Source of the DNA: Nitrososphaeria archaeon
GTDB lineage: Archaea; Thermoproteota; Nitrososphaeria; Conexivisphaerales; UBA164
NCBI GenBank assembly: GCA_029775955.1
Contig: JARVJW010000125.1
Span: 1-12,827, forward strand
Reading direction: 5' to 3'
Length of the DNA: 12,827 bases
The notes beneath the pieces are model-generated. The model had not been told where the DNA came from, ran no database searches, and was given only the letters and a program-made list of their open reading frames with translations. The translations under genes and the position numbers were made by a program. Shown here piece by piece: positions 1 through 6,790 of the stretch (position 1 is its first letter; every line of letters begins with the position of its first letter).

Positions 1-2
1 AT

Positions 3-22
3 CCCCTTGACTTGGCAAGGGG
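3..22. repeat. Perfect hairpin, 7-bp stem with 6-nt loop
   Basis: CCCCTTG (3-9) pairs exactly with CAAGGGG (16-22) around ACTTGG. Read on the minus strand it follows GTGGGAAGT, a layout reminiscent of the 3' end of IS605/tnpB elements, where GGGAAG is followed by a GC-rich terminal hairpin. If so, an element on the minus strand ends here and lies mostly outside the window. It could equally be a terminator of a neighbouring gene, but no T-tract follows on either side. Confidence 0.5.
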
Positions 23-205
23 ACTTCCCACTCGCTGAGTTAAAAAATCAATTTAAGCGTCAATTTTTACTAAAAATTTGTTTTTGGAATAATTTTTGAT
101 TTTTATTTCAAATTTGTTAAAAAATAATTTGTTTTAATTTTTATAAAATTACATATTAAAAATTAAAATTTTTATAAATAATTTCCAAAAAATTTTATAT
201 AAATG
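23..205. other. AT-rich intergenic region upstream of the oxidoreductase operon
   Basis: From about 41 onward this stretch is almost entirely A and T, with long A and T runs and no credible reading frame. It contains several TATA-like strings besides the one assigned to the operon. I see no gene or RNA in it. Confidence 0.7.
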
Positions 206-213
206 TATAAATA
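206..213 (+). promoter_or_regulatory. TATA box of the 2-oxoacid oxidoreductase operon
   Basis: TATAAATA is centred about 30 nt upstream of the ATG at 240, the spacing expected for a leaderless archaeal transcript. No Shine-Dalgarno site precedes that ATG. Other TATA-like strings nearby (for example around 195-202 and 222-235) make the exact box uncertain. Confidence 0.55.
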
Positions 214-239
214 TTGCCAAAAATATATAAAATATAAAT

Positions 240-503
240 ATGTATCGCTCGGTTTTAGGGCAAAAATGGAGCGTTATCATTAACGCTGAGAGGTGCAAAG
301 GATGTGAAATATGCGTAAATGCTTGCCCCGAGCAGAACCTGCGACTTTCAGAGAGAATTAACGGTTTAGGTTATCATCCAGTTGAATTCAGTTTTCACGG
401 TAAAAGGGGCGACTGCACTGGGTGCAATATATGTTATACGGTGTGTCCGGATTATTCTATACTTGGGGTGGCTTCAGGTGAAGAGGCTGTTAATGGGAGC
501 TGA
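240..503 (+). CDS. 2-oxoacid:ferredoxin oxidoreductase, delta (ferredoxin-like) subunit
   Basis: Small 87-residue protein with two classical 4Fe-4S motifs, C-x2-C-x2-C-x3-C-P, at Cys19/22/25/29 and Cys59/62/65/69. The second is followed by Asp, as in KorD/VorC-type subunits. It should carry electrons from the catalytic subunits to free ferredoxin in the cytoplasm. The approximately 30-residue linker between the clusters, including a GYHPVEF segment, fits this family rather than a free dicluster ferredoxin. The ATG at 240 lies at leaderless distance from a TATA box and is the first gene of the operon. The end overlaps the alpha-subunit start by 11 nt. The delta-alpha-beta-gamma order matches archaeal four-subunit enzymes such as korDABC. 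Confidence 0.9.
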   Translation: MYRSVLGQKWSVIINAERCKGCEICVNACPEQNLRLSERINGLGYHPVEFSFHGKRGDCTGCNICYTVCPDYSILGVASGEEAVNGS

Positions 504-1506
504 GGCTATAGCTGAGGCAGCTATCAATTCTGGCCTTGAGGCATATTTTGGGTACCCAATAACCCCAAGCAGTGAAATAATGGAGAACCTTGCAGTGCTC
601 TATGCCAGTCACAGGAGCGACAGATTTAGAGTTTATTTTCAATCAGCAAGCGAAGTCGAATCAATTAACCTGCTCATGGGTGCAGGTGCCGCTGGCCACA
701 TTACGATGACAGCCACGTCAGGCCCCGGTTTGAGCCTCATGGCGGAAGGGATATCATATGCCTATACATCTGAAATCCCATTGGTGATAATTAACGTAAA
801 CAGAGGAGGGCCAGGGCTCGGGAACGTGGCGCCAGAGCAGAGCGATTACCTGTTTGTGACGAAATCCCTTGGGCATGGCGGCAGCAAACCCATAGTGCTA
901 GCGCCAAGCTCAATCAAAGAAGCAATGGGTCAGGTAAGAATGGCGTTTGAGCTAAGTTTCAAATACAGGATACCTGTAATAATTTTAACTGACGCAATAA
1001 TAATACATATGTTGGAAAGCGTTGACCTGGACCAACTTACACCTGTTAGCGTGGACGCCAACTGGAGTGCAAGGGGGAGAAACGGCGGGGCTAGGCACCT
1101 AATAAACAGTATTTACCTGGAACCAGCAGAATTCAGTAAGATAAAGGCCGGGCTGGAGGAAAAGTGGAAAACAATCGAACCTTTAGGTGAATGCTTTATG
1201 TGTAATGACGCAGAAACGCTGTTCGTAGCGTACGGCATAAGCGCCAGAATAGCGATGGAAGCAGCAAGTAATATGCGGGAAAATAACATAATGGCTGGCG
1301 TTTTCAGGCCAATCACATTGAACCCCTTTCCAGGGAAGATGCTTGTCGATGCAGCAAAAAATAGCAGAAGAATAATAGTTGTTGAAATGAATGAAGGACA
1401 AATGGTGCTAGACGTGCAATACTGGCTCAGGCGTGATGTGGAACTTATTCCTTTTAATGGAGGAATTTACCCGAGCACGGAGGAGGTGATAGAAAGGTGC
1501 AAGTGA
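493..1506 (+). CDS. vorB: 2-oxoacid:ferredoxin oxidoreductase alpha subunit, VorB-like
   Basis: A 337-residue catalytic subunit carrying the pyrimidine-binding half of the thiamine pyrophosphate site. GYPITPSSE lies at residues 20-28, a conserved Glu in ASEVES at about 56, TSGPG at 75-79, and RGGPGLGNVAPEQSD from 104. The last motif is typical of the 2-oxoisovalerate (VorB) branch, not of 2-oxoglutarate KorA subunits, which usually read RGGPSTG. Substrate preference is therefore inferred as branched-chain 2-oxoacids. The C-terminal third is the usual PFOR domain II region. I chose ATG 493 because AGGTGAAGAGG lies just upstream and the resulting 11-nt overlap with the delta gene matches the other junctions. 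GTG at 478 (five more residues, VKRLL) is a real alternative. The reading frame stays open back to 382, but homologs do not have that extension. Confidence 0.9.
   Translation: MGAEAIAEAAINSGLEAYFGYPITPSSEIMENLAVLYASHRSDRFRVYFQSASEVESINLLMGAGAAGHITMTATSGPGLSLMAEGISYAYTSEIPLVIINVNRGGPGLGNVAPEQSDYLFVTKSLGHGGSKPIVLAPSSIKEAMGQVRMAFELSFKYRIPVIILTDAIIIHMLESVDLDQLTPVSVDANWSARGRNGGARHLINSIYLEPAEFSKIKAGLEEKWKTIEPLGECFMCNDAETLFVAYGISARIAMEAASNMRENNIMAGVFRPITLNPFPGKMLVDAAKNSRRIIVVEMNEGQMVLDVQYWLRRDVELIPFNGGIYPSTEEVIERCK
1482..1490 (+). promoter_or_regulatory. Strong Shine-Dalgarno site for the beta subunit
   Basis: GGAGGTGAT, near-perfectly complementary to the archaeal 16S 3' end, lies inside the end of the alpha gene and 6 nt before GTG 1497. 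It decides the beta-subunit start. It also shows that internal operon genes use SD-led initiation while the first gene looks leaderless. Confidence 0.85.
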
Positions 1507-2285
1507 AGCAGCTCAGCGCGATCATACCTGGTGCTGTAAACACTTATTGCCCTGGCTGTGAACATGGCCTTTTACTGAAGCTAATAGCTATGGCGCTTGA
1601 GGAGCTCGGGATAACTGAAAAGGCAGTGATGGTTGGGTCAGTTGGATGTTCGACACTAGCCTTCAAGTTCCTCAATATAGATTATGTGCAGGCTCCGCAC
1701 GGAAGGGCTCCAGCTGTGATGACTGGAATAAAGGAGGTTGAGCCTGATTCAATTGTGTTTGCAGTTCAGGGAGATGGGGATGCGCTTTCAATAGGACTTC
1801 AGGAATTATTTTACGCTGCTAACAGGGGGATCCCCGTTTCAATTTTCATGTACAACAACATGGTCTTTGGAATGACCGGCGGGCAGATGGCTCCAACAAC
1901 TCCTGAAGGGATGGTTACAATGACCACTCCTTATGGCAGGGACACAGCTAAAAGCGGACCTCCAATATACTCCTGCGAAATGCTTTCTGGCCTTTCCAAG
2001 CCATCATACATCAGGAGAGTTATAATAGCTCCAAAACCAATTCAGCTGAAAGATAGGGTGATGTATTCTTCCAGGGAAGCCAATCAAAGCTATAAGGCTA
2101 TAATTTCGGCGTTCAAAACTCAAATGAAAGGTGGGTTCTCTTATGTTGAATTTCTTGGAACATGTAATGTCAACTGGAAGATGAGCATACTTGATTCAAA
2201 AAAATATGCGCATAATGTAAGCGCCAAAGTATATCAGCCGGCGCTATTCAGGGATAAGTTTGGGGTTGATTTCATTGAAAGTTAG
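1497..2285 (+). CDS. 2-oxoacid:ferredoxin oxidoreductase beta subunit, TPP-binding
   Basis: A 262-residue subunit that binds the diphosphate of thiamine pyrophosphate and a 4Fe-4S cluster. CPGCEH gives Cys18 and Cys21, GSVGCS gives Cys51, and LGTC gives Cys223: the four-cysteine set of this family. GDGD at 92-95 with NN at 120-121 is the Mg/TPP motif, followed by GMTGGQ at 125-130. HGRA at 68-71 is also typical. The start is GTG, set by the SD site at 1482-1490, and it overlaps the alpha gene by 10 nt. The length is slightly short for the family but intact. It would form the catalytic core with the alpha subunit and pass electrons through its own cluster to the delta subunit. Confidence 0.92.
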   Translation: MQVKQLSAIIPGAVNTYCPGCEHGLLLKLIAMALEELGITEKAVMVGSVGCSTLAFKFLNIDYVQAPHGRAPAVMTGIKEVEPDSIVFAVQGDGDALSIGLQELFYAANRGIPVSIFMYNNMVFGMTGGQMAPTTPEGMVTMTTPYGRDTAKSGPPIYSCEMLSGLSKPSYIRRVIIAPKPIQLKDRVMYSSREANQSYKAIISAFKTQMKGGFSYVEFLGTCNVNWKMSILDSKKYAHNVSAKVYQPALFRDKFGVDFIES

Positions 2286-2856
2286 AACCCTGATATCAGG
2301 GAGGGGAGGGCTTGGTGTAGTGGAAATGGGAAACATGCTCGCGTACCTCTTTATGTTAAATGGCTTCTCCACCTCTGTTGTTCCCACATACGGTCCCCAG
2401 ACCCGGGGGGGATTTGTTGAGAGCACTGTTGTAATTCAGGATGAGCACGTGCTAAATCCAATCCCAACAAAATTCGACATGCTGATAGCGATGGACCTGC
2501 CTGCGCTTGACAGGATTAAGGATTTAATGTCGTATGGGACCATCTTTTTTAATTCGTCCCTTGTTAATGGGAATTGGCCTAATTCAATACAGGTGCCAGC
2601 AACCGAAATAGCGGAAAAAGTGGCAATGAATAAAATCAGGGAACCACGCGTCACTTCAAACGTATCCATGCTTGGCGCAATTACAAAAATTATGCAGTTT
2701 AGCAAACGCGATCTTGATGAACCAATATCAAATATATTAAGTGATAAACCAAAGCAGGCCATACAGCTCAATATTGACATAGCTGATGCTGGATATAATT
2801 ACGCCGAAAAAGAATTATCTACCATAAAAAACCCTCTTGACTTTTTCCGTAAATAG
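2275..2856 (+). CDS. 2-oxoacid:ferredoxin oxidoreductase gamma subunit
   Basis: A 193-residue subunit of the pyruvate/ketoisovalerate oxidoreductase catalytic-domain family, which contributes to CoA binding. GRGGLGVVEMG at residues 9-19 and PTYGPQTRGG (about 41-50) are hallmark motifs, followed by FDMLIAMD. The best start is TTG at 2275, giving KVRTLISGRGG at the expected distance from the N terminus. GGGGTTGAT at 2262-2270 is a plausible SD, and the gene would overlap beta by 11 nt. TTG at 2260 would add five residues (MGLIS). It is the last gene of the operon; the downstream sequence is a dead transposase and no clear terminator is visible. Confidence 0.88.
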   Translation: MKVRTLISGRGGLGVVEMGNMLAYLFMLNGFSTSVVPTYGPQTRGGFVESTVVIQDEHVLNPIPTKFDMLIAMDLPALDRIKDLMSYGTIFFNSSLVNGNWPNSIQVPATEIAEKVAMNKIREPRVTSNVSMLGAITKIMQFSKRDLDEPISNILSDKPKQAIQLNIDIADAGYNYAEKELSTIKNPLDFFRK

Positions 2857-2977
2857 CTGCATTCAGTTACAAAATGTTTGAGCAAGAAAGCCACTGAGCT
2901 TGCGATGTGGATGCGATATATTTATATACAATTATATTGAAATTGTAGAAAAAACACACCGAGGAGCAGAAAAAAGC
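2857..2977. other. Intergenic region before the tnpB remnant
   Basis: No gene is seen. A TATA-like string (TATATTTATATAC) around 2917-2929 lies about 50 nt before the ATG of the dead tnpB and may be its old promoter. Confidence 0.5.
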
Positions 2978-3844
2978 ATGATATTAACATACAAAGCATA
3001 ACCGTAATTTCTTGATTGAACTTGCATAAAAGATAGCAGAATATGCCATATCGTTCAATATCTTCAGCGGATGTGAAACAATTTGGACTTAAGTCAATTA
3101 TATCTAACCAGATATTGAAGAAATATGCAAGGAACAGGGAAGCAAAGTGTGAACCATTCCGGCTCGGGGAATAAAGTTAAGCCATGAAGATTGTGATACC
3201 TTCCCTAAACCTGACTTTCACTTCAGGAACGATATCCTGAAAATAAATCAGGTTGACAAGGAATATGCATATATTTCATGACAGTCCCAGAGGAAAACAT
3301 GATTGAACCTGTTTCATATTTAGGGGTTGATAGAAACACGACCGGGCATATTGCTGTTGCAGCCAAGTCCTAAAACTTGGAAGCAGAAAATATTCATATG
3401 AGGAGAAAACTGCAGAAAAAAGGTAAATACAGGAAGGTCAAAAAATAAAAAACAGGGAGAGAAATATTGAAAGGAATTTAAACCCCAAGGTATCAGAGGA
3501 AGTAAAACAGAGTTGGAATTAAGCTTGAATATCTGCAGGGGATAAGAAATGCAAAATCTAGCAGAAATTTCAGGTATTCCTTGAATAGCTGGTCATTCTG
3601 TAACAGATGATAGAAGCCAGACTACTTGGAATACCCGCTGTTGATCCGTATCACACATTGAAGGAATGTTCAAGGTGTGGACAAGTGCCAATGTGTACAC
3701 GTTGATCACGCTGATGCAAACGCTTCATTCAACATAGCGTTGCGTCTACCTTTAATGGGAAGCGTAGGTCAATTGCATGCAATGGGAGCACTGATACCCC
3801 AAAGAGGCAACTTCAAGAGTGATGGAGACCTTAGAACCCTTTAG
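2978..3844 (+). pseudogene. tnpB: Degraded tnpB (IS605/IS1341-type RNA-guided nuclease)
   Basis: No long frame survives, but the three + frames together rebuild a TnpB of the archaeal MILTYK type in the right order. MILTYKA starts at 2978, followed by HNRNF and KIAEYAI. Next come ADVKQFGLKSIISNQILKKY (about 3069-3130) and VPEENM before GVDRNTTGHIAV (about 3325-3360, RuvC-I with its Asp). RRKLQKKGKYRKVKK, GIKLEYLQGIR (about 3512-3545, RuvC-II with its Glu), ECSRCG (zinc-finger half, about 3666-3682) and HADANASFNIA (about 3707-3739, RuvC-III with its Asp) complete it. In-frame stops and several frameshifts separate these pieces, and the second zinc-finger pair is damaged. No tnpA is seen. It is not functional; it would have been a transposon-encoded guide-RNA nuclease. 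Confidence 0.85.
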
Positions 3845-3847
3845 GGT
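3836..3847 (+). repeat. Small hairpin at the tnpB 3' end
   Basis: ACCC-TTTA-GGGT forms a perfect 4-bp stem at the point where the last tnpB frame stops. It is followed by AGAGAGTATGTCAG. In IS605-type elements the end of tnpB and the right end form the guide RNA scaffold, so this may be its fossil. The stem is short and chance is possible. Confidence 0.35.
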
Positions 3848-3882
3848 AGAGAGTATGTCAGATCAATTGGTTTGTGCTATAG

Positions 3883-4782
3883 TTATTGAATTTTTGGCAA
3901 AACCATTTTCCCAAGTATTTCAATTTGTTCCTTTTCATAGTAAGCTGGAATAAAAACAAGTCTTTTTACACCTGCATTTCTGTACTCAATTATTCTCTCA
4001 ATTATCCTTTCAATAGTGCCCCATATTCCACTGTTTACATTGCATCTGGACCAGGTTGGTAAGTCCATGAATTCTTCGGTAAATTTTATGACCTTCTCCT
4101 TGCCTTCGTTACCAACGTAAACCGGTACCATATCTGTGTTATCAAGAACACTGGCATTCTTATTGTACTTTTTCATTATTTCCAGACCCCACCTAAAATC
4201 TTCTGGAGTGAAATAATAAGATATCCAGCCATCGCTTATCCTGGAAACCCTTTTTAGTGCATTCTCCATATATCCTCCCATCAGAATTGGAACTTTTTTA
4301 GACGGCCTCGGCTCAATTGTTATATGTGAATAGTTTTTTAAGCTGTCGCTTATGTCCTGGCTTTGCAGAAAAGTTTTTACCAGTTTTACGTTTTTCGACA
4401 ACGTTTTCCCTCGACTGTTAAAGTCAACACCAACAGCGTCAAATTCCCTTTTGTACCATCCAGCAACAGCTCCAAGCAGGAGCCTATCACCTGACAGGTA
4501 GCTGACAGTAGATATTAATTTGCCAAGTACAAGTGGATCTCTCAGGCCAAAAAGGTAAAGTGCGCCCAATTTTATTTTATTAGTGCTGGCTGCCACATTA
4601 GATATAAGAGCCATCGGCTCTAGGATTGGATAAATAGCCTTTGACCCAAGAAGCAAGTGATCCCAAAACCATATTGATTCAAATCCTAGGGAATCAGCCA
4701 GCTTAGCCTTTTCAATTAGGGACTTGATATTGATTGCAGTCCCTGGCAAAGTGAAGTTATCCAGCGCAATTCCCAAACGCAT
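3883..4782 (-). CDS. Luciferase-like (LLM class) flavin/F420-dependent oxidoreductase
   Basis: A 299-residue TIM-barrel protein of the bacterial-luciferase-like family. MRLGIALDNF begins the first strand. GFESIWFWDHLLL (33-45) and the EPMALISNVAASTNKIKLG stretch (55-73) match family landmarks. LSGDRLLLGAVAGWYKREF (96-114) followed by GVDFNSRGK and the PILMGG strand (165-170) also match. Family members use FMNH2 or F420 to reduce or monooxygenate small molecules; the sequence does not tell me which cofactor or substrate. The ATG lies about 29 nt after a TATA box, suggesting its own leaderless transcript. The doxX-like gene lies 58 nt upstream on the same strand, so a shared function is plausible. 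Confidence 0.87.
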   Translation of the reverse strand: MRLGIALDNFTLPGTAINIKSLIEKAKLADSLGFESIWFWDHLLLGSKAIYPILEPMALISNVAASTNKIKLGALYLFGLRDPLVLGKLISTVSYLSGDRLLLGAVAGWYKREFDAVGVDFNSRGKTLSKNVKLVKTFLQSQDISDSLKNYSHITIEPRPSKKVPILMGGYMENALKRVSRISDGWISYYFTPEDFRWGLEIMKKYNKNASVLDNTDMVPVYVGNEGKEKVIKFTEEFMDLPTWSRCNVNSGIWGTIERIIERIIEYRNAGVKRLVFIPAYYEKEQIEILGKMVLPKIQ

Positions 4783-4803
4783 ATATAATTTACAGTGAAG
4801 GGC

Positions 4804-4816
4804 ATTAATAAATATA
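4804..4816 (-). promoter_or_regulatory. TATA box of the luciferase-like gene
   Basis: On the minus strand this reads TATATTTATTAAT, centred about 29 nt before the ATG at 4782. It suggests a leaderless transcript separate from doxX, although read-through from upstream is not excluded. Confidence 0.55.
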
Positions 4817-4840
4817 ACAAAAATAAACCAATTTCAAAAA

Positions 4841-5254
4841 TCAAGCTAAACCTATCAGATGGTCTATTGAAATTATTCCGGGACCGATTATGACAAGTGT
4901 TACAGCTAGCAATAGATAAAGTACATCAACTTCATAGCTTGGCTTATCCTGAGCTACATACGACGCATTCATTTTTATCTTTTTCATAATAACGTTTGAA
5001 ATCATAAATACTGCAATAAACGCTGATATAAGCCTTGTTAAAAACCCCGCTATCAACAAAATTCCGCCGAAGAACTCTAAAATCATAGCAAGTGTAGCTG
5101 TCCAGGATGGTATGCCCATACTATTCATCCATTTCCCAGCCTGCTTTGCGCCATCCTGCAACTTTGGGTAACCGTGATGCATCAATGTGCCTCCCATTAT
5201 TATCCTGAAAATTAACAACCATGCAGTTAACAGCATTGTATATATTTCTAACAT
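4841..5254 (-). CDS. DoxX/DoxD-family membrane protein
   Basis: A 137-residue integral membrane protein with four predicted helices at about 6-25, 50-71, 73-90 and 109-130. The HHGYPKLQDG motif after helix 1 (26-35) and the GGILLIAGFLTR segment are characteristic of the DoxX family. Archaeal DoxD is part of a thiosulfate:quinone oxidoreductase, while many stand-alone DoxX proteins are tied to oxidative or quinone stress. Nothing here proves either role, and no DoxA partner is seen in the window. The ATG start is supported by a TATA-like TTTAAATA 24-31 nt upstream. The gene is 50 nt downstream of hxlR, and its promoter is framed by an inverted repeat, so control by that regulator is likely. 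Confidence 0.83.
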   Translation of the reverse strand: MLEIYTMLLTAWLLIFRIIMGGTLMHHGYPKLQDGAKQAGKWMNSMGIPSWTATLAMILEFFGGILLIAGFLTRLISAFIAVFMISNVIMKKIKMNASYVAQDKPSYEVDVLYLLLAVTLVIIGPGIISIDHLIGLA

Positions 5255-5264
5255 GCGGGTTCAG

Positions 5265-5311
5265 AAATTAAGTATAATATTTAAACTTAGTGGAAAATTT
5301 ATACTTAATTT
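5265..5311. promoter_or_regulatory. Perfect 13-bp inverted repeat around the doxX promoter, likely operator
   Basis: AAATTAAGTATAA (5265-5277) and TTATACTTAATTT (5299-5311) are exact reverse complements separated by 21 bp. Arm centres are 34 bp apart, about three helical turns. One arm lies between the TATA box and the expected transcript start of doxX, the other just upstream and over the hxlR stop codon. HxlR proteins are dimers that bind inverted repeats, so this is a natural target for the adjacent regulator. An AT-rich terminator hairpin for hxlR is the alternative reading. Confidence 0.6.
5278..5285 (-). promoter_or_regulatory. TATA box of the doxX-like gene
   Basis: TTTAAATA on the minus strand, centred about 27 nt before the ATG at 5254. 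It lies between the arms of the 13-bp inverted repeat. A second candidate (GTATAAATTT, 5295-5304) would give a longer leader. Confidence 0.5.
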
Positions 5312-5637
5312 GAAGCATTCCACTTTAGATGCCAGTTCACAAGTTGCTTGAGCACATCTGAGAGCTCAACACCCTTTTGAGTTAATGAGTATTGCACCTT
5401 GGGTGGCGAATCTTGCGTTATTACTCGTTTAATTATTCCTTCACTTTCCAGCTCATCAAGCCTTTCACTGAGCGATCTTGAACATATGCCCTGTATGTTA
5501 CGCTTTAACTCATTGAATCGAGTGGGTTGCTTTCTGTCCAGAAAAATAACTATTGGAAAAGTCCATGTTTTGGAAATTTTATTAAGCACAATTATAAATT
5601 CTTCCCATCGCAAATTGCCAACTTTTTCAGCACACAT
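5305..5637 (-). CDS. HxlR-family winged-helix transcriptional regulator
   Basis: A 110-residue DNA-binding protein of the HxlR/MarR-like type. KTWTFPIVIFL (23-33) replaces the common GKWT..IL core. RFNELKRNIQGICSRSLSERLDELE (40-64) is the helix-turn-helix with its recognition helix. GIIKR, SPPKVQYSLTQKG (77-89) form the wing, and LKQLVNWHLKWN is the C-terminal dimerisation helix. There are cysteines at residues 2 and 52; N-terminal cysteines in some family members sense electrophiles or oxidants, so a redox role is possible. The start at ATG 5637 has a TATA-like CATTTATC about 28 nt upstream and no SD, which suggests a leaderless transcript. It precedes doxX and the luciferase-like gene on the same strand. 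Confidence 0.9.
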   Translation of the reverse strand: MCAEKVGNLRWEEFIIVLNKISKTWTFPIVIFLDRKQPTRFNELKRNIQGICSRSLSERLDELESEGIIKRVITQDSPPKVQYSLTQKGVELSDVLKQLVNWHLKWNASN

Positions 5638-5661
5638 TTATGAACAAATAAATGCTTTAAT

Positions 5662-5669
5662 TGATAAAT
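5662..5669 (-). promoter_or_regulatory. Probable TATA box of hxlR
   Basis: CATTTATC on the minus strand, about 28 nt before the ATG at 5637. The element is weak and the surroundings are AT-rich. Confidence 0.35.
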
Positions 5670-5784
5670 GTTTTCTCGAAAAATATGCTGATAACAACTC
5701 ATTATAATTATATTAACTGTGACTCTTCCCACCGCTAAAACAGTAGATCAAAACTTTATGTAGGATGGCAGGCCAGTAATTGTT
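5670..5784. other. Intergenic region between hxlR and a transposase remnant
   Basis: No gene seen. GTGGGAAGAGTC on the minus strand (about 5717-5728) loosely resembles the GTGGGAAGTCC at the left edge of the window, but it has no attached hairpin here. Confidence 0.4.
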
Positions 5785-6655
5785 ATGACAAATTTAACCA
5801 CCATCCTACGTCAAATGTTGGGAAGTACCTTTTATATGTTAAGGAGAGGCTCAATGAAATGCAAAACATACGCGCAAGGGATAGTGATTCTGTCATCTGG
5901 GTCCTCATGACTGCATCAATGACTAGATGGCACGGCCTCTGGGTGCGGCCAGACAATCAGGAACAACCTCAAGGACCCTGGTGTACTTAGCTTGAATGAT
6001 GATGTAGTTAAAGATATAAAGAAGATGGGCACACTGAAGGAGACTCACGGTTGCCGTCGATTGGCATGACCTACAGAGACCCTCACGTGGAAGGCGTCGT
6101 AGGCACTAGGCCAAAGGATGGAACGCACTGGGCTTACCAGTACGGAAACGTTGTGATCAGTAAGCTAATCCTTGCAGTTACGCCCATAGGAAATGGGAAA
6201 TCAAGGGCGCAACATCTCAAGCAGTTGTTTGCAATTGAGCTGGGTATAAAGGTTAACCTGCTGCTGCTAGCTACTTTTCGGCAGATGTAATCAATTACTT
6301 GAAGTCACTTGGCCTGAAGTTCATGATGAGGATGCCCAATACAGTTATCGCCAGCGGGGATGACCATGTACATCACGGGGGCACAGGAGGAGTGATGATG
6401 AGCAGGCCATATTCAGGGTAGTAGCACTTGATGGTCGGAACAGGATTGGGCACATAGAGCTCTTCATATTTGTCACAAACACTAACCTGAAACCAGGGAA
6501 GCTGTTCAGGCGCAGATGGGACATTGAGACATCTTACAGGATGATCAACAGGTTCCTGGCTAACGTCAAAGCTGTAACTGGTAGTGTTCCCATATGTGGA
6601 TCAAGCTAAATCACTTTTAATATATGGGCATAGTTGATGTGCTGAAGCAGAGCGT
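5785..6655 (+). pseudogene. Degraded DDE transposase (IS4-like, archaeal type)
   Basis: The reading switches frames several times. An N-terminal piece starts MTNLTTILRQMLG at 5785. LNDDVVKDIKKMGTLKE is followed by VAVDWHD (about 6052-6072), which carries the likely first catalytic Asp. An open piece (6051-6290) in another frame holds YRDPHVEGVVGTRPKDGTHWAYQY. The frame then breaks near 6270-6280, where DR of the second catalytic motif should be, and resumes as YFSADVINYLKSLGLKFMMRMP. RRRWDIETSYRMINRF (about 6512-6556) is the Glu-bearing Y-R-E-K region. A short FNIWA piece near 6620-6634 is the usual C-terminal helix. The gene cannot be active. I place it in the IS4-like DDE group by motif only; the exact IS name is unknown. 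Confidence 0.75.
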
Positions 6656-6680
6656 AATGATGCCATTGTTGATATTTTGG

Positions 6681-6715
6681 TTCATCCCCGATATAGTGGA
6701 TGAATGGCAAAGCCA
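6681..6715 (+). ncRNA. Two adjacent hairpins upstream of IS110, possible bridge-RNA fossil
   Basis: TTCATCC (6681-6687) pairs perfectly with GGATGAA (6698-6704). Immediately after, TGGC-AAA-GCCA (6705-6715) forms a second hairpin. IS110-group elements encode a structured bridge RNA in the non-coding end before the recombinase gene, which is where these hairpins lie, about 75-110 nt before its ATG. The assignment rests on position and structure only. Confidence 0.3.
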
Positions 6716-6790
6716 TGAGATGGGCAAATTTTGATCTAGTCATATGTGAGCAAGACAAAGGATATTAAGAGTTTAGGTGATGGTAAACAC

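Noticed and set aside
382..492. N-terminal extension of the alpha subunit from ATG 382
   Set aside because: These 37 residues lie wholly over the delta subunit in another frame and do not resemble the family N terminus. ATG 493 or GTG 478 fits.
2436..2780. Minus-strand reading frame of 114 codons
   Set aside because: It is antisense to the well-supported gamma subunit and shows no recognisable protein features.
5399..5707. Plus-strand reading frame of 102 codons
   Set aside because: It lies antisense to hxlR, has low-complexity Ser/Leu composition and no promoter. It is a shadow frame.
5717..5728. Second copy of the left-edge GTGGGAAG element end
   Set aside because: Only about ten bases match and no hairpin follows.
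6051..6290. Separate 79-residue gene
   Set aside because: Its translation continues the DDE transposase remnant on both sides in other frames, so it is a fragment of that pseudogene.
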